Source of the DNA: Legionellales bacterium
GTDB taxonomy: Bacteria > Pseudomonadota > Gammaproteobacteria > Berkiellales > Berkiellaceae
NCBI GenBank assembly: GCA_947475765.1
Contig: CANJMM010000012.1
Span: 1 to 51,570, forward strand
Length of the DNA: 51,570 nucleotides
Direction of reading: 5' to 3'
In this document: piece by piece, positions 9,847 to 21,570 of the stretch
How the letters are laid out: each line of letters begins with the position of its first letter
How positions within the stretch are numbered: the stretch's first letter is position 1
The notes under the pieces: model-generated
Databases searched by the model: none
What the model saw: the letters and a program-made list of their open reading frames with translations, nothing else
What the model was told of the DNA's origin: nothing
Translations under genes and position numbers: made by a program

Positions 9847-11301
9847 TTAGAAAATTACCTCACCTAGTGCATAGCCACATATGGCCAAAATAGGCCCTGG
9901 CAATATCCCAAATAATAAAATAGCCAGGCCATTAATAGACAGCATTGTACGGGTTTCTAAAGCCCCCATTCTAGGTTTTAGCCCAAAAAGCACTTCACTA
10001 GGCTCATCAAAATACATGAGCTTAATGACTCTTAAATAATAAAAAGCCCCAATCACAGAGAAAATAATGGCAATAAGCGCCAAATTGAGCCAACCTGCTT
10101 CTATCAAGCTACTTAACACCAGAAACTTAGCGTAAAAACCCGCAGTAGGAGGTATGCCTGCCAAAGAAAACATAACAAGCATCATCATAAAGGCCAACCA
10201 TGGGCTTTGTTTAGCTAAGCCTTTAAAGTCTTTCAAGTTTTCAAACTCAAATCCTTTATGGCTTAAATAAGTAATCAAACCAAATGCACACGCATTCACT
10301 AAAGCATAAATTAACGTGTAATACAGCGCATTCGCATAGCCCACTTCAGGTCCAGCAATAAAGCCCAACATAATAAAACCCACATGCGAAATAGTAGAAT
10401 AAGCCAACATGCGTTTTATATTTGTTTGAGCAATCGCCACAATATTACCAATGGCCAAAGATAATATTGCCAAAATAGCGATATAAATTACCCAAATAGC
10501 CTCTAATTGTACAAAGCCTTCGGCAAATAAACGATAGATCATGCCAAACGCCGCAATTTTAGGTGCTGTAGACACTAATAACGTCACTGAGGCTGGCGCA
10601 CCTTGATACACATCGGGGATCCACATATGAAAAGGCACTAATCCAAATTTAAAGGCAACGCCTGCCAAAATAAATACCAAGCCAAACAAAGCCAATTGTC
10701 TGTCAGCCTCCATTAATTTAAGCGCAATTTCATCTATTCTAATCGACCCTGTCAGGCCATAAATAAGCGACATGCCGTACAAGAGCATAGCAGAAGCAAT
10801 GGCGCCCATAATAAAATATTTTATACCCGCCTCAACGCTGTGTTGATTATCTTGTTGCATGGCCACTAAGGCATAAAGCGGTAAAGATAAAAGCTCTAAG
10901 CCAAGATAGACCATTAATAAAGTATTAGCCGAAACTAAAAACAACATGCCTAAGCCAGACATCATTAATAAAACATGATATTCGCCTCGAGGAAACAGCC
11001 TATCTTTAACATAAGCTCGGCTGTATACCACGACCATAAATAAAACAATCAGTCCCGTTGCTTTTAATACTTGAGAAAGATTATCTACAATAAAATGACC
11101 ATCGAAAAATACACCTGAAACCGGCACTTGAATCACTAAATATGCTGTGAGCAACAAAGTAACTAACGTTAAAAAATAAGTTAAAATATACGTTGCATTT
11201 TTAAACTTGTCTTTTAAGAAGACATCGATAATTAATATAATTAACCCAAGCATGGCCAAGACCATTTCAGGCAAACAAGCTAAATAATTATTTATTTGCA
11301 T
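9847..11301 (-). CDS. nuoN: NADH-quinone oxidoreductase subunit N
   Basis: NuoN is one of the three antiporter-like proton-pumping membrane subunits of respiratory complex I. The 484-residue protein is almost wholly hydrophobic with about 14 membrane segments. It carries the family motifs YFIMGAIASAMLLYG, a segment with lysine at FKFGLVPFHMWIPDVYQGAP, and RMLAYSTISHVGFIMLG. It is the last gene of the nuo operon, 3 bases after nuoM. Confidence 0.97.
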   Translation of the reverse strand: MQINNYLACLPEMVLAMLGLIILIIDVFLKDKFKNATYILTYFLTLVTLLLTAYLVIQVPVSGVFFDGHFIVDNLSQVLKATGLIVLFMVVVYSRAYVKDRLFPRGEYHVLLMMSGLGMLFLVSANTLLMVYLGLELLSLPLYALVAMQQDNQHSVEAGIKYFIMGAIASAMLLYGMSLIYGLTGSIRIDEIALKLMEADRQLALFGLVFILAGVAFKFGLVPFHMWIPDVYQGAPASVTLLVSTAPKIAAFGMIYRLFAEGFVQLEAIWVIYIAILAILSLAIGNIVAIAQTNIKRMLAYSTISHVGFIMLGFIAGPEVGYANALYYTLIYALVNACAFGLITYLSHKGFEFENLKDFKGLAKQSPWLAFMMMLVMFSLAGIPPTAGFYAKFLVLSSLIEAGWLNLALIAIIFSVIGAFYYLRVIKLMYFDEPSEVLFGLKPRMGALETRTMLSINGLAILLFGILPGPILAICGYALGEVIF

Positions 11302-11304
11302 GAT

Positions 11305-12867
11305 TTAGCCTCTCTCCTCTAATTTTGATGCCATAAACTCACTCACTAATGATTCTGCACTGGCCGCCGTCATATCAAATAATGGCTTAGGATAAACACC
11401 AAAACCAATGACCAATAAAGCCAACACACATAAATAACTTTTTTCTCTTATCGTAATATCTTGCAGCATCGCAACCTGTTGATTCTTCACTTCGCCGTAA
11501 ATAACCCGTTTAACAAGCCATAAAGAATAGACTGCGCCAAAAACTAAGGTTGTGCCCGCAAAAAAAGCATACCAAATATTGGCTTTCCAGCTGCTTATCA
11601 CGACTAAAAATTCGCCTATAAACCCAGAAGTTCCCGGTAAGCCTGCATTGGCCAAGGCAAACAACACAAAAAAAGCAGAAAAAACAGGCATTTTGTTAAT
11701 CACGCCGCCATAATCATTGATTTTACGTGAATGCATTCGATCGTATAGCACCCCAATACAGAAAAATAAGGCCCCTGATATAAATCCATGAGAAATCATT
11801 TGAACATAAGCGCCATGAATTCCCATTATCGCCATATTTTGGCTGGCCTCAGTTTGCATATCGATGAGCTCAAAACTCATAAAAATACCTAAAGTCACAA
11901 AACCCATATGTGCAATCGATGAATACGCAATTAAGCGCTTCATGTCTTTTTGAACAATGGTCACCAAGCCAATATACACCACAGCAATCAGCGATGCGGC
12001 TATAACAAGCCAGCCATATTCTCTGGCCGCATCTGGAACAATGGGTAAAATAAATCTTAAAAAGCCATAAGCACCCATTTTTAATAAAATAGCGGCTAAA
12101 ATAACAGACCCCCCTGTTGGGGCTTCAGTATGCGCATCGGGTAACCAAGTATGGACAGGGAACATAGGGACTTTAACGGCAAAGGCTACTAAGAAGGCCA
12201 ATAAAATCCATTTTTGTTGATCAAAAGTCAAAGGCAACAGTTGAAAAGTCGCAATGGCAAAAGGGTTTTCTACGCCTGCCTGACGTGCTTGATAATTAAG
12301 ATAGATTAACGCAATTAATAAAAAAACGGACCCTAAAAAAGTATATAAGAAAAACTTAATAGTCGCATAAACTCTGTTTTGACCACCCCATATGCCAATA
12401 ATCAAAAACATGGGGATCAACATAGCTTCCCAAAAAACATAAAACAAAATTGAATCTAAAGCAGAAAAAACACCGACCACTAAGCCTTGCATCACTAAAA
12501 ATGCACATAAGTAAGCACTGATATTATTTTTGACATTCTGCCAAGCCGAGAGAATAACCAAAGGCGTAAACAAACAAGTTAAGATAATTAAAGGCAAGGC
12601 AAAGCCATCAACCCCCAAGGCATATTGAATATGCAAGGTGCTTAACCAATCCATTTTCTCGACAAATTGAAAGGCCGACTGGGTATTATCAAATTGCCCC
12701 CAAACAAATAAGCTGAGCATAAAACAACCCAGAGAAACCCCTAGAGCTGCCCATTTAACTAAACACGGTTTTTTATCCCCGCCTATCACAAACAGCAAGG
12801 CACCTGCCAATATAGGCACCCAAATTAAAAGTGATAACCAAGGCAAAGTCCAAACAGGATGTATCAT
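11305..12867 (-). CDS. nuoM: NADH-quinone oxidoreductase subunit M
   Basis: NuoM is the second antiporter-like proton-pumping subunit of complex I. It has 520 residues and many membrane helices. Motifs seen are ALGVDGFALPLI, the conserved Glu/Lys region FYVFWEAMLIPMF, KVPMFPVHTWLPDAHTEAP and KRLIAYSSIAHMGF. The gap to nuoL is 18 bases. Confidence 0.97.
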   Translation of the reverse strand: MIHPVWTLPWLSLLIWVPILAGALLFVIGGDKKPCLVKWAALGVSLGCFMLSLFVWGQFDNTQSAFQFVEKMDWLSTLHIQYALGVDGFALPLIILTCLFTPLVILSAWQNVKNNISAYLCAFLVMQGLVVGVFSALDSILFYVFWEAMLIPMFLIIGIWGGQNRVYATIKFFLYTFLGSVFLLIALIYLNYQARQAGVENPFAIATFQLLPLTFDQQKWILLAFLVAFAVKVPMFPVHTWLPDAHTEAPTGGSVILAAILLKMGAYGFLRFILPIVPDAAREYGWLVIAASLIAVVYIGLVTIVQKDMKRLIAYSSIAHMGFVTLGIFMSFELIDMQTEASQNMAIMGIHGAYVQMISHGFISGALFFCIGVLYDRMHSRKINDYGGVINKMPVFSAFFVLFALANAGLPGTSGFIGEFLVVISSWKANIWYAFFAGTTLVFGAVYSLWLVKRVIYGEVKNQQVAMLQDITIREKSYLCVLALLVIGFGVYPKPLFDMTAASAESLVSEFMASKLEERG

Positions 12868-12885
12868 GATTTATCCTAAGATTAT

Positions 12886-14880
12886 TTATAGCAATATATT
12901 TTTTAAAAGCATTAAGGCTAACAAGCCTAACAAGCCTAATATCATGGCAAAAGCATAATGATAAATATAACCAGACTGAATATGTCTCATAAATTTAGCC
13001 GTCATGCCAATCATTTTGGCAGAGCCATTTACCACTAGGCCATCAATAAGCATACGATCGCCCACTTTCCAGAAAACCCACCCCACAAATCGAACACTTG
13101 GGGCTAATAAATATTGATTCAATAAATCAAACCCATATTTATTTTCCATGATTTGATAAATTAATAATAATTTAGATTGTATCCAAGTTGGTATATTTGG
13201 AAATTTAACATAAGCCAGCCAAGCGCTTAATGCCCCTGCTATACTCAGCCAAACAGGCAAACTCATTAAGCCGTGCAATGCCATCGCCATAGGGCCATGA
13301 AAATGTTGCTCTAGATGCAGCATACTCGAATGCAAAGTTGAATCTATCACAATGCTGTCTTTAAAAAAGCCGGTCATAATAGGCTCTAATAAAACATACC
13401 CTAACATGACCGAAGGTATAGATAATAAAATCAAAGGCAAAGTCACCACCCAAGCTGGCTCATGAAGATGCGACTCGGTTTCTTGGTCTACTCTAGATTT
13501 TGTATGAAACACTACAAATAACAATCTAAAGCTATATAATGCCGTTACAAATACGCTGGATAAAACGGCGTAATAAGCAATAGTGGCCCCAGGAAGCGTA
13601 GATAAAGCAACTGCCTCAATAATTAAATCTTTAGAATAAAACCCTGAAAAAAATGGAAAGCCCATTAAAGCCAATGTCCCTAATAACATGGTGACATAAG
13701 TAATAGGCAATTTTTTAAATAAGCCACCCATTTTCCAAATATTTTGCTCATGGTGCATGGCCATAATCACAGAGCCTGCCCCTAAAAATAACAAGGCTTT
13801 AAAAAACGCATGCGTCACTAAATGGAACATAGCCACAGGATAGGCAGATGCCCCTAAAGCAACGGTCATATAGCCTAATTGTGACAAAGTAGAATAAGCA
13901 ATAATGCGTTTAATATCATTTTGAATGATACCCAATAAACCCATAAAGAAGCAGGTTATGGCCCCAATACACATCACCACACTTAAGGCGACTTCACTGA
14001 GCTCGAATAAAGGCGACATTCTAGATACCATGAAAATCCCGGCCGTTACCATGGTTGCGGCGTGAATTAAGGCTGAAATAGGCGTAGGACCTTCCATTGA
14101 GTCGGGCAGCCAAACATGTAAAGGCACTTGAGCCGATTTACCCATTGCACCAATAAATAATAAAATACAAATAACCGTAATAGCCGACCAACCTGTTGTT
14201 TGCCAAGAAAATAAGCTCAAAGTGGGATGTGTGGCTGCAATACTATTCACTTGGTTAAAAACCACTTGATAATCTAAGCTGTTAAACAGCCATAAGATAC
14301 CCGCGATGCCTAATAAAAAGCCAAAATCGCCTACCCTGTTTACTAAAAAAGCCTTTAAGTTCGCAAAAATAGCCGTTTCGCGTTTATACCAAAATCCAAT
14401 TAATAAATACGAGGCAACGCCAACCGCTTCCCAGCCAAAAAACAATTGCATAAAATTATTCGCTAAAACTAACATTAGCATCGAAAAAGTGAAAAAAGCA
14501 ATGTAACTAAAAAAACGTTGGTACCCAGGATCTTCTGCCATATAACCAATGGTATAAATATGAACCATCAAAGAAACAAAAGTTACCACCAATAGCATAA
14601 TAATAGACAAGGGATCTAAATAAAATCCAACTTGTATGGGAATGCTCGCAATATTCGCCCAGATATACCAAGTGATATCTAAAGGCATGGCAAATGCCCC
14701 GTCAATAAATCCTTGCTTTGCTAATAAAGCTGACAGGAAAAAAGACAGCGCGACCATTAAGACAGTCAGCCGATGGGTATTTTTTCTGCCTATGTATTGC
14801 CCAAACAATCCAGCAAAAATTGCCCCAAATAAAGGCAAGCCTACAATAGCGATACATTCATATAAAACAGTTTGACCCAC
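12886..14880 (-). CDS. nuoL: NADH-quinone oxidoreductase subunit L
   Basis: NuoL is the distal antiporter-like subunit, with the long lateral helix of complex I. The start is GTG at 14880 with a GAGGAT ribosome site. The 664-residue protein shows FFGWEAVGVASYLLIGFW, VPLHVWLPDSMEGPTPISALIHAATMV (conserved Lys nearby at GAMGKSAQ) and KRIIAYSTLSQLGYM. The C-terminal region contains the lateral helix and final membrane helix. There is a 16-base gap from nuoK. Confidence 0.97.
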   Translation of the reverse strand: MGQTVLYECIAIVGLPLFGAIFAGLFGQYIGRKNTHRLTVLMVALSFFLSALLAKQGFIDGAFAMPLDITWYIWANIASIPIQVGFYLDPLSIIMLLVVTFVSLMVHIYTIGYMAEDPGYQRFFSYIAFFTFSMLMLVLANNFMQLFFGWEAVGVASYLLIGFWYKRETAIFANLKAFLVNRVGDFGFLLGIAGILWLFNSLDYQVVFNQVNSIAATHPTLSLFSWQTTGWSAITVICILLFIGAMGKSAQVPLHVWLPDSMEGPTPISALIHAATMVTAGIFMVSRMSPLFELSEVALSVVMCIGAITCFFMGLLGIIQNDIKRIIAYSTLSQLGYMTVALGASAYPVAMFHLVTHAFFKALLFLGAGSVIMAMHHEQNIWKMGGLFKKLPITYVTMLLGTLALMGFPFFSGFYSKDLIIEAVALSTLPGATIAYYAVLSSVFVTALYSFRLLFVVFHTKSRVDQETESHLHEPAWVVTLPLILLSIPSVMLGYVLLEPIMTGFFKDSIVIDSTLHSSMLHLEQHFHGPMAMALHGLMSLPVWLSIAGALSAWLAYVKFPNIPTWIQSKLLLIYQIMENKYGFDLLNQYLLAPSVRFVGWVFWKVGDRMLIDGLVVNGSAKMIGMTAKFMRHIQSGYIYHYAFAMILGLLGLLALMLLKNILL

Positions 14881-14896
14881 GTTTTTATCCTCGTGA

Positions 14897-15211
14897 TTAG
14901 CCTTTTAAATAATCTAATTCGTCTACATTAATTGTTTTTTTGGTTCTAAATAAGCCCACCAAAATCGCTAACCCAATAGCCGATTCTGCTGCTGCAACCG
15001 TTAGAATAAAAAACACAAATATTTCCCCTGAAATATTGCCTAAAAATCTTGAGTAAGCAATAAAATTAGTATTAACCGCCAATAACATTAATTCAATACA
15101 CATTAATAACACAATCACATTTTTACGATTAATAAAAATGCCCGCCATCGCAATAGAAAACAAAATAGCCGAAAACATAAGGTAATGATTTAACGTAATT
15201 TCTGTTAACAT
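14897..15211 (-). CDS. nuoK: NADH-quinone oxidoreductase subunit K
   Basis: NuoK is a small three-helix membrane subunit of complex I that carries the glutamates of the proton channel chain. The 104-residue protein has the family motif [19 protein letters not shown], with the key Glu in the second helix, and [14 protein letters not shown] with the second Glu. It lies 2 bases after nuoJ. Confidence 0.97.
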   Translation of the reverse strand: MLTEITLNHYLMFSAILFSIAMAGIFINRKNVIVLLMCIELMLLAVNTNFIAYSRFLGNISGEIFVFFILTVAAAESAIGLAILVGLFRTKKTINVDELDYLKG

Positions 15212-15213
15212 GC

Positions 15214-15816
15214 TTATTTTCCAATCGATATGATTTTGAGACGATTTTCTTTGGTGGCCAAAACTTGCTGGCCTGGCTTAGGCGACTTGGCTGCTCGACG
15301 TCCTCTAAAAGTTAAGGCTATTGCTGCGATAATCGCGACGGTTAAGAGCAAACCCGCCACTTCAAATGGCAACAAATACTCTGTGTACAGCACCTGACCC
15401 AATGCTTTAACATTGCTATAATCTGCTTCAACCGAAGGAAGCGTAGGGGAAATTAAGGCGTCTTTTAAAAAAGCAAAAATCAATACTGCCACAAAAGTCA
15501 GCGCCACTAAAATAGCCAACGGAAAGTAGCGCACCAATTTTTGCTTTTTGGCATTCAGTTCTACATCGAGCATCATGACCACAAACAAAAATAAGACCAT
15601 TACCGCGCCAACATAAACCAGCACTAAAGTAATGGCCAAAAATTCAGCCTGGGCCAATAGCCACAAGCCACTGGTTGCCACAAAGCTTAATACTAAAAAC
15701 AAGGCTGAATGCACTGAATTTCTACACAAAATAACCATTAGACCCGCCAAAATAGCCAAGCCCCCAAAAGCATAAAACATCAGGCTATGAATAACCTGAC
15801 CCAATTCTAATTCCAT
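15214..15816 (-). CDS. nuoJ: NADH-quinone oxidoreductase subunit J
   Basis: NuoJ is a five-helix membrane subunit at the hydrophilic/membrane interface of complex I. The 200-residue protein contains the conserved [23 protein letters not shown] region with the pi-bulge helix. It has a basic C-terminal tail ([14 protein letters not shown]). A 58-base gap with an AT-rich tandem repeat separates it from nuoI. Confidence 0.96.
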   Translation of the reverse strand: MELELGQVIHSLMFYAFGGLAILAGLMVILCRNSVHSALFLVLSFVATSGLWLLAQAEFLAITLVLVYVGAVMVLFLFVVMMLDVELNAKKQKLVRYFPLAILVALTFVAVLIFAFLKDALISPTLPSVEADYSNVKALGQVLYTEYLLPFEVAGLLLTVAIIAAIALTFRGRRAAKSPKPGQQVLATKENRLKIISIGK

Positions 15817-15833
15817 TCTTTTTTTGCCTTATT

Positions 15834-15876
15834 TTTTAATATTTATTTTTAATATTTATTTTTAATATTTATTTTT
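15834..15876. repeat. 13-bp tandem repeat between nuoJ and nuoI
   Basis: The unit TTTTAATATTTAT occurs three times in perfect tandem (15834-15872) and starts a fourth time at the nuoI stop codon. It is non-coding and fills most of the gap between the two genes of the operon. Confidence 0.88.
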
Positions 15877-16366
15877 ATCTGTAAGCCGCATCTTCTGCAC
15901 GTTCTTTTGCAATTTTCTCTTCGTATTTATCGCCAATGGCCAATAACAAATTTTTATCTAAAATATTTTGCCCGCGCGACAACAAAGCAAATTCGGACTC
16001 GCTGGTTTCTACAATAGAATCAACGGGGCACGATTCCTCACAAAAACCGCAATAAATGCATTTAAATAAATCAATTTCATAGCGTGTGGTTCTTCTGGTC
16101 CCATCTGCCCTTTGTTCGGACTCAATGGTAATGGCCAAAGCAGGACAAACGGCTTCACATAATTTGCAAGCAATGCACCGCTCTTCGCCATTAGGATAAC
16201 GCCTTAAGGCATGCACCCCTCTAAACCGAGCTGACTTGGGTGTTTTTTCTTCAGGGTATTGAATGGTGATTTTACGCTTAAATAAATGCTTACCCGTTTG
16301 TTTAAGCCCTAAGATTAATTCAAACAAAGTAAAACTTTTAATCAGTCGCTTGAGCTTTTCTAACAT
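15875..16366 (-). CDS. nuoI: NADH-quinone oxidoreductase subunit I
   Basis: NuoI is the ferredoxin-like subunit of complex I that holds iron-sulfur clusters N6a and N6b. Two CxxCxxCxxxCP motifs are visible: [12 protein letters not shown] and [13 protein letters not shown] start it at the ATG at 16366 ([12 protein letters not shown]), which has an AGGAAAG ribosome site. That gives 163 residues, the normal family length. The frame extends to 16438 but would overlap nuoH by 58 bases. Confidence 0.97.
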   Translation of the reverse strand: MLEKLKRLIKSFTLFELILGLKQTGKHLFKRKITIQYPEEKTPKSARFRGVHALRRYPNGEERCIACKLCEAVCPALAITIESEQRADGTRRTTRYEIDLFKCIYCGFCEESCPVDSIVETSESEFALLSRGQNILDKNLLLAIGDKYEEKIAKERAEDAAYR

Positions 16367-16380
16367 GTACTTACTTTCCT

Positions 16381-17427
16381 CTACGCAAACCAAGGGTTCA
16401 CATGCAATTTGACCATAAATCCAACCACGACTATCCACACAAGGGTAATCGGTATAAATACTTTCCAGCCCAATCGCATGATTTGATCATAACGATATCT
16501 TGGAAAAGTGGCTCTAAACCATAAATATAAAAACAAGAAAAATCCTGTTTTTAGAGCAAACCACATTAATCCAGGAACAAAAGCAAAAGCGTCTTCTAAA
16601 ATTAGAATGCCCTCAAAAGGCGAGAGCCACCCACCTAAAAACATAATTGCGGCTAAAGCCGACACCAAAATCATATTGGCATATTCGGCTAAAAAGAAAA
16701 TAGCAAATGGCATACTGGCATATTCAACATGAAAACCCGCTACAATTTCAGACTCGCCTTCTGCTACGTCAAATGGCGCGCGATTGGTTTCTGCCACGGC
16801 AGAAATCCAATACACAATAAACAAAGGGAACAGGGGCAACCAGTACCAATGTAATAACCCGCCTTTTTGCCCTAAGACAATATCTGAAAGATTCATGCTG
16901 CCTGAGGCCATTAATACGCCCACTAAAGTAAAACCCATGGCAATTTCATATGACACGACCTGAGCAGCGGATCGCATGGCGCCTAAAAAAGCATATTTTG
17001 AGTTTGAAGCCCAGCCAGCAATAATAATGCCATACACTGCCATAGAGGTTAAGGCCAATAAAAACAACAAGCCCGCATTGACATCGGCCAAAACCCAGTT
17101 TTCACTAAAAGGAATGACCGCCCATGCCACTAAGGCCGGCGCAAAGCTCAAAATAGGCGCAATAATATATAAATATCGATTTGATTGCGCCGGAATAATC
17201 ATTTCTTTAAATAATAATTTAACGGCATCTGCAATAGGTTGCAATAAGCCAAATGGCCCAACACGATTAGGTCCTATTCTGTCTTGCAAATAGGCAATAA
17301 TTTTTCTTTCTGCCAACGTAAGATAAGCCACTGCGCCCATAAGTGGCAAGACAATGATCATAATACGCACTATCATGGTCAATAATTCTACTAGCCACGG
17401 ACTCAAACTGAGATTGAGACTGATCAT
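16381..17427 (-). CDS. nuoH: NADH-quinone oxidoreductase subunit H
   Basis: NuoH is the membrane subunit that forms most of the quinone chamber of complex I. The 348-residue protein has eight or so membrane segments and the family motifs [54 protein letters not shown] and [19 protein letters not shown]. An AGGAGA ribosome site precedes the ATG. The gap from nuoG is 13 bases. Confidence 0.98.
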   Translation of the reverse strand: MISLNLSLSPWLVELLTMIVRIMIIVLPLMGAVAYLTLAERKIIAYLQDRIGPNRVGPFGLLQPIADAVKLLFKEMIIPAQSNRYLYIIAPILSFAPALVAWAVIPFSENWVLADVNAGLLFLLALTSMAVYGIIIAGWASNSKYAFLGAMRSAAQVVSYEIAMGFTLVGVLMASGSMNLSDIVLGQKGGLLHWYWLPLFPLFIVYWISAVAETNRAPFDVAEGESEIVAGFHVEYASMPFAIFFLAEYANMILVSALAAIMFLGGWLSPFEGILILEDAFAFVPGLMWFALKTGFFLFLYLWFRATFPRYRYDQIMRLGWKVFIPITLVWIVVVGFMVKLHVNPWFA

Positions 17428-17440
17428 TTTATTTTGTCTC

Positions 17441-19825
17441 CTACGCTATGCTGCTATCAGCAGCTTGAATTTCAACCCACTCACCATTGCCACCAAAGTG
17501 GCTAAGCTCAGATACGCCATGATAAGCCATCACCACGCCATCAGGCAGATTATCACATAGGCTTAAGATCAGGGGTTCGCTTTTTTTACTGCTGATAGTT
17601 AAGCTAAAGTTTACTAACTGGCCATGCGATAAATTCCGTTTTAATGCCTCTTTATGATTAAGATAAACAAATTGAGTCTGTTGATTATCGGCTGTTTTTT
17701 GTAAAGCAGCCGCCCTTCTCACGACATTATCAACTTGATATAAACCAATAGGGGCAATTCTCACTAAGGCTGTATCAGAAGGCGCTGTAGCACATGTATG
17801 TAAACTCAATTTAGACGGGGCAAAATCAATATAATACAAATTTCTTCCTGGTTTTTGGGCAAACACAGTTTTTACTTCCGTTAAAATATCTTCTGTGCTC
17901 TGATAATCAAAGCCTTCTAATTTAAATAAATTACCCAAAACCCTTAAGACTTTCCAACCGGGCCTAGCTTCGCCTAATGGCTTAACCGCTGCATCGACTG
18001 TTTGCCATTGGCCCAAGCCATTAATATACGTACCGGCCATTTCTGAAAAAGGCACAATCGGCAATAATACCGTTGCATATTTTTTTAACATAGGTGAAAC
18101 ATAAGGCGTAAAAGCAATGACGCTGTCTGCTTGACTTAAGGCCAATTGCATTTGACCAGGATTAGGACAATCTATTTCAGGATCTAAATTATAAAATAAA
18201 TACGTTTTTAAAGCTTGATCAAGCATTTCATTTGCACTTGACGCTGCAGGATCAGGCACACTACCGGCTATAAAGCCCCCTGCACTATTCGCCCCTGTTG
18301 AAAGTAAGCCAAAACTCGCTTGTGTTTGTTTGGCTAACTCTGTTGCCAAAAAGTACAGTTCATCAAACTTGGGATGCGAAAGCGCTAAATGCCCTAATAA
18401 AACGATTTTTTTGCCTGGTTGTACTAAGAGCGCCGCAATATCTTGCTCCAGTTGAGTAGGATTCAGCTCAGAAACGAGCCCGGCATTTTTGGTCATACCA
18501 GAGGCTTTTAAAATCGCCGCTAAAGGCGTAATCATATCGCCATAGGGGCAAACCAATTCATGCGCTATGGCAAAATTAGTTGAAAAATGCACAGGATTAA
18601 TCACCATGACTTTTGCGCCATTTTTTACGGCTTTCACAAGACGATGACCCAACAAGGGAATATCTTTATGAATGTTGGTTCCAATCAAAATGATAATATC
18701 TGTTTTTTCTAAGTCTTCTAATGTTGTGCCTAAAGTAGGATAACTGGGCAAGCTGGCTTGATTTTTATTGTTTTGTTGAAATAGTCTATGATCAATATTG
18801 CCTATGCTATGATCACGACAAAATTTTTGTAATAAATAATGCTCTTCTACACTTGAATTAGGCGAAATTAAGGCCCCAATTTGTGAAGCCCCGTGCTCAT
18901 GCAATGTTTTTTGTATTTGCTCAAGTGCTACGGTAAGCGCCTGATGCCAGTCTACTTCTTTCCATTCACCTGACTCAGATTTGATCATCGGTTTTTGTAG
19001 CCTATCTGGGCTATTTAAGCCTTCATAGCTATACCTATCTCTGTCTGACAACCAGACTTCATTAATTTGTTCATTTTCTCTGGGCACCACTCGCATCACT
19101 TGATGATGCCAAGCATGCAAATATAAATGCGAGCCTAATAGATCATGCACAGAGACGCTATGAGATTGTTTGAGTTCCCAAGCTCTTGCCTTAAAGCGAA
19201 AAGGCTTAGAGGTTAATGCCCCGACTGGGCATAAATCAATAATATTGCCCGATAATTCAGAATCAATGCTTTGTTCAATATAGGTCCCAATTTGCGTAAA
19301 TTCTCCCCGGCCAGTTGCCCCCATTTCTCGAATATTGGCCACAGATTCACCAAAGCGAACACAGCGCGTACAATGAATACAACGCGTCATATCTGTCGCA
19401 ATCAAAGACCCTAAATTTTTATCTGCAACAACACGTTTGGCCTCTGTATATCTTGATATGGTTCGACCAAATCCCATGGCCACATCTTGTAATTCACACT
19501 GTCCACCTTGATCGCAAATAGGACAATCTAACGGATGATTGATTAATAAAAATTCCATGACCGATTGTTGCGCTTCCAATGCCAAAGGCGATCGCGTTTT
19601 AATTTTCATACCCGGCATAACAGGGGTAGCACAAGCCGGTAAAGGCTTAGGTGCTTTTTCTACCTCGACCAAACACATACGGCAATTGGCCGCTATCGGT
19701 AATTTTTTATGGTAACAAAATCTAGGAATACGAATGCCTGCCTCATCGGCAACTTCAATGACCATGGCGCCTTTTTTTGCGCTTAATGTCTGACCATCTA
19801 TTTCAATGCTTATTTCTTCGCTCAT
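17441..19825 (-). CDS. nuoG: NADH-quinone oxidoreductase subunit G
   Basis: NuoG is the large iron-sulfur subunit of complex I, related to molybdopterin oxidoreductases. The 794-residue protein starts with a 2Fe-2S ferredoxin domain ([20 protein letters not shown]). His/Cys-ligated and 4Fe-4S motifs follow ([38 protein letters not shown]), and then a molybdopterin-type domain that is catalytically inert in this family. ATG and the nuoF TGA overlap (ATGA, 19822-19825), so translation is coupled. Confidence 0.97.
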   Translation of the reverse strand: MSEEISIEIDGQTLSAKKGAMVIEVADEAGIRIPRFCYHKKLPIAANCRMCLVEVEKAPKPLPACATPVMPGMKIKTRSPLALEAQQSVMEFLLINHPLDCPICDQGGQCELQDVAMGFGRTISRYTEAKRVVADKNLGSLIATDMTRCIHCTRCVRFGESVANIREMGATGRGEFTQIGTYIEQSIDSELSGNIIDLCPVGALTSKPFRFKARAWELKQSHSVSVHDLLGSHLYLHAWHHQVMRVVPRENEQINEVWLSDRDRYSYEGLNSPDRLQKPMIKSESGEWKEVDWHQALTVALEQIQKTLHEHGASQIGALISPNSSVEEHYLLQKFCRDHSIGNIDHRLFQQNNKNQASLPSYPTLGTTLEDLEKTDIIILIGTNIHKDIPLLGHRLVKAVKNGAKVMVINPVHFSTNFAIAHELVCPYGDMITPLAAILKASGMTKNAGLVSELNPTQLEQDIAALLVQPGKKIVLLGHLALSHPKFDELYFLATELAKQTQASFGLLSTGANSAGGFIAGSVPDPAASSANEMLDQALKTYLFYNLDPEIDCPNPGQMQLALSQADSVIAFTPYVSPMLKKYATVLLPIVPFSEMAGTYINGLGQWQTVDAAVKPLGEARPGWKVLRVLGNLFKLEGFDYQSTEDILTEVKTVFAQKPGRNLYYIDFAPSKLSLHTCATAPSDTALVRIAPIGLYQVDNVVRRAAALQKTADNQQTQFVYLNHKEALKRNLSHGQLVNFSLTISSKKSEPLILSLCDNLPDGVVMAYHGVSELSHFGGNGEWVEIQAADSSIA

Positions 19826-21078
19826 ACGTTAGCTGCCTTTATGTATGCTTCAAATTCAGGTCTAAAATGTTTTAAAAAACTTTGAACTGGCATAGCCGCA
19901 GCATCCCCTAAAGCACAAATGGTCCGCCCCATGATTTTGCCTGCCACACTATCGAGCAAGTCTAAATCTTCCCATTTGCCGTTTCCATCTTGAATGCGCT
20001 TAAGTAATTTGTATAGCCAGCCTGTGCCTTCTCTACAAGGCGTACATTGTCCACAAGATTCTTCGAAATAAAAATAAGCAATACGGGTAAGCGCTTTCAC
20101 CATACAGGTGGTTTCATCCATCACTATCACTGAGCCTGCACCCAGCATAGAGCCCGCTTTGGTTAAGCTATCATAATCCATGGTTAACTCAGACATAATA
20201 TGGCCAGGCAACACGGGTACAGAAGACCCACCTGGTATCACCGCTTTTAATTTGCGACCTTTCCATATGCCCCCCGCCAATTCGAGTAAGTCTTTAAAAG
20301 GCAGTCCCATAGGCACTTCATAATTACCAGGCTTGTTCACATGGCCCGAAACTGAAAAAATCTTCGTGCCGCCATTATTGGGTTTTCCTAATTCTAAAAA
20401 CCACTGACCGCCTTTTTCTAAGATCACCGGGACAGAAGCCAAACTTTCGGTATTATTAATATTCGTCGGGCGGCCATATACCCCAAAATTAGCCGGGAAA
20501 GGCGGTTTAAATCTGGGTAAACCCCGTTTTCCCTCAATAGATTCCATTAGGGCCGTTTCTTCTCCACAAATATACGCCCCTGCGCCCAATAAATTGATAA
20601 CCCTAAACTCGCCCAATAAGCCCTGTGCTGTTGCTTCTTTTAAGGCTTGCTCCATGCGTTCAAACGGCTCTGTGTATTCACCACGCATGTAATTAAAGCC
20701 TACGGTTGCACCGGTAACATAACCTGCAATGGCCATGCCTTCTAAGACCTGATGCGGGTTATAACGCATAATATCACGATCTTTAAAGGTCCCTGGCTCA
20801 CTTTCGTCTGAATTACAAACTAAATATTTTTGACCGGATAAATGTCTGGGCACAAAACTCCATTTTAATCCTGTGGGAAAACCCGCTCCACCCCGGCCTC
20901 TTAAAGCTGATAGCTTTAATTCTTCAATGATTTTTTCAGGGGGGATTTTTTCTGCCAAGATTTTTTTTAAACTACTGTATCCACCCAAAGCAAGATAATT
21001 CTCTAAACTCCAAGGCGTAAGATTATGTGTTGTAAGCGTTCTAAAGCAAACCTGATTTTGAGTAATATTATTTAGCAT
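19822..21078 (-). CDS. nuoF: NADH-quinone oxidoreductase subunit F
   Basis: NuoF binds NADH and FMN and holds cluster N3. Motifs seen are [15 protein letters not shown] (FMN/NADH), [34 protein letters not shown] and the cluster ligands [14 protein letters not shown] place the start at the ATG at 21078 ([10 protein letters not shown], 418 residues). A GAGGAAA site precedes it at ideal spacing. An upstream ATG at 21102 is in frame but lies deeper in nuoE. The gene overlaps the end of nuoE by 11 bases. Confidence 0.97.
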   Translation of the reverse strand: MLNNITQNQVCFRTLTTHNLTPWSLENYLALGGYSSLKKILAEKIPPEKIIEELKLSALRGRGGAGFPTGLKWSFVPRHLSGQKYLVCNSDESEPGTFKDRDIMRYNPHQVLEGMAIAGYVTGATVGFNYMRGEYTEPFERMEQALKEATAQGLLGEFRVINLLGAGAYICGEETALMESIEGKRGLPRFKPPFPANFGVYGRPTNINNTESLASVPVILEKGGQWFLELGKPNNGGTKIFSVSGHVNKPGNYEVPMGLPFKDLLELAGGIWKGRKLKAVIPGGSSVPVLPGHIMSELTMDYDSLTKAGSMLGAGSVIVMDETTCMVKALTRIAYFYFEESCGQCTPCREGTGWLYKLLKRIQDGNGKWEDLDLLDSVAGKIMGRTICALGDAAAMPVQSFLKHFRPEFEAYIKAANV

Positions 21079-21568
21079 AGGTTTCCTCAAGAATCTGATC
21101 AATTTTTTCAGGAGTCAAGTTTTCGTGATAAATAGACCCCACTTGCATAGCAGGTGCACCACCACATGCGCCTAAACACTCTACTTCGAATAAACTAAAG
21201 CGACCATCGGGGGTGGTTTCACCAAAGCCAATATTCAGCTTAGCTTTAATATGATAGGCAATTTCATCTGAATTTCTTAATAAACAAGCAATATTTGTAC
21301 AAACATAAAGCCGGTGTTTCCCCACTGGCTTAAGATGAAACAAGGTATAAAAACTGGCGACTTCATAAGCCGCAATTCTAGGCAAGCACAAGTAATCGGC
21401 CACGGCATTGATTAAGCTTTCATCTAACCAGCCTTGATTTTGTTCTTGAGCTAATTTTAAAGCCGGGATCATCGCCGAACGACGTTGATCTTTAGGAAAC
21501 TTAGCCAGCCAACCGTCAATGCCTTGTCGGGTTTCTTTTGTTAATCTATCAGGGGAAGCAATATTCAT
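21068..21568 (-). CDS. nuoE: NADH-quinone oxidoreductase subunit E
   Basis: NuoE is the thioredoxin-fold subunit that carries the 2Fe-2S cluster N1a. The four cysteine ligands are visible in VCTNIACLL and in [15 protein letters not shown]. The length of 166 residues is normal. It starts 2 bases after nuoD and overlaps nuoF. Confidence 0.97.
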   Translation of the reverse strand: MNIASPDRLTKETRQGIDGWLAKFPKDQRRSAMIPALKLAQEQNQGWLDESLINAVADYLCLPRIAAYEVASFYTLFHLKPVGKHRLYVCTNIACLLRNSDEIAYHIKAKLNIGFGETTPDGRFSLFEVECLGACGGAPAMQVGSIYHENLTPEKIDQILEETYAK

Positions 21569-21570
21569 GA

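Noticed and set aside
14306-14506. Plus-strand frame opposite nuoL
   Set aside because: Opposite-strand shadow of a membrane protein gene; Lys/Asn-rich composition mirrors the hydrophobic codons on the other strand.
16009-16191. 60-codon minus-strand frame inside nuoI
   Set aside because: It is a shadow frame across the cysteine-rich part of nuoI, with no ribosome site and no family resemblance.
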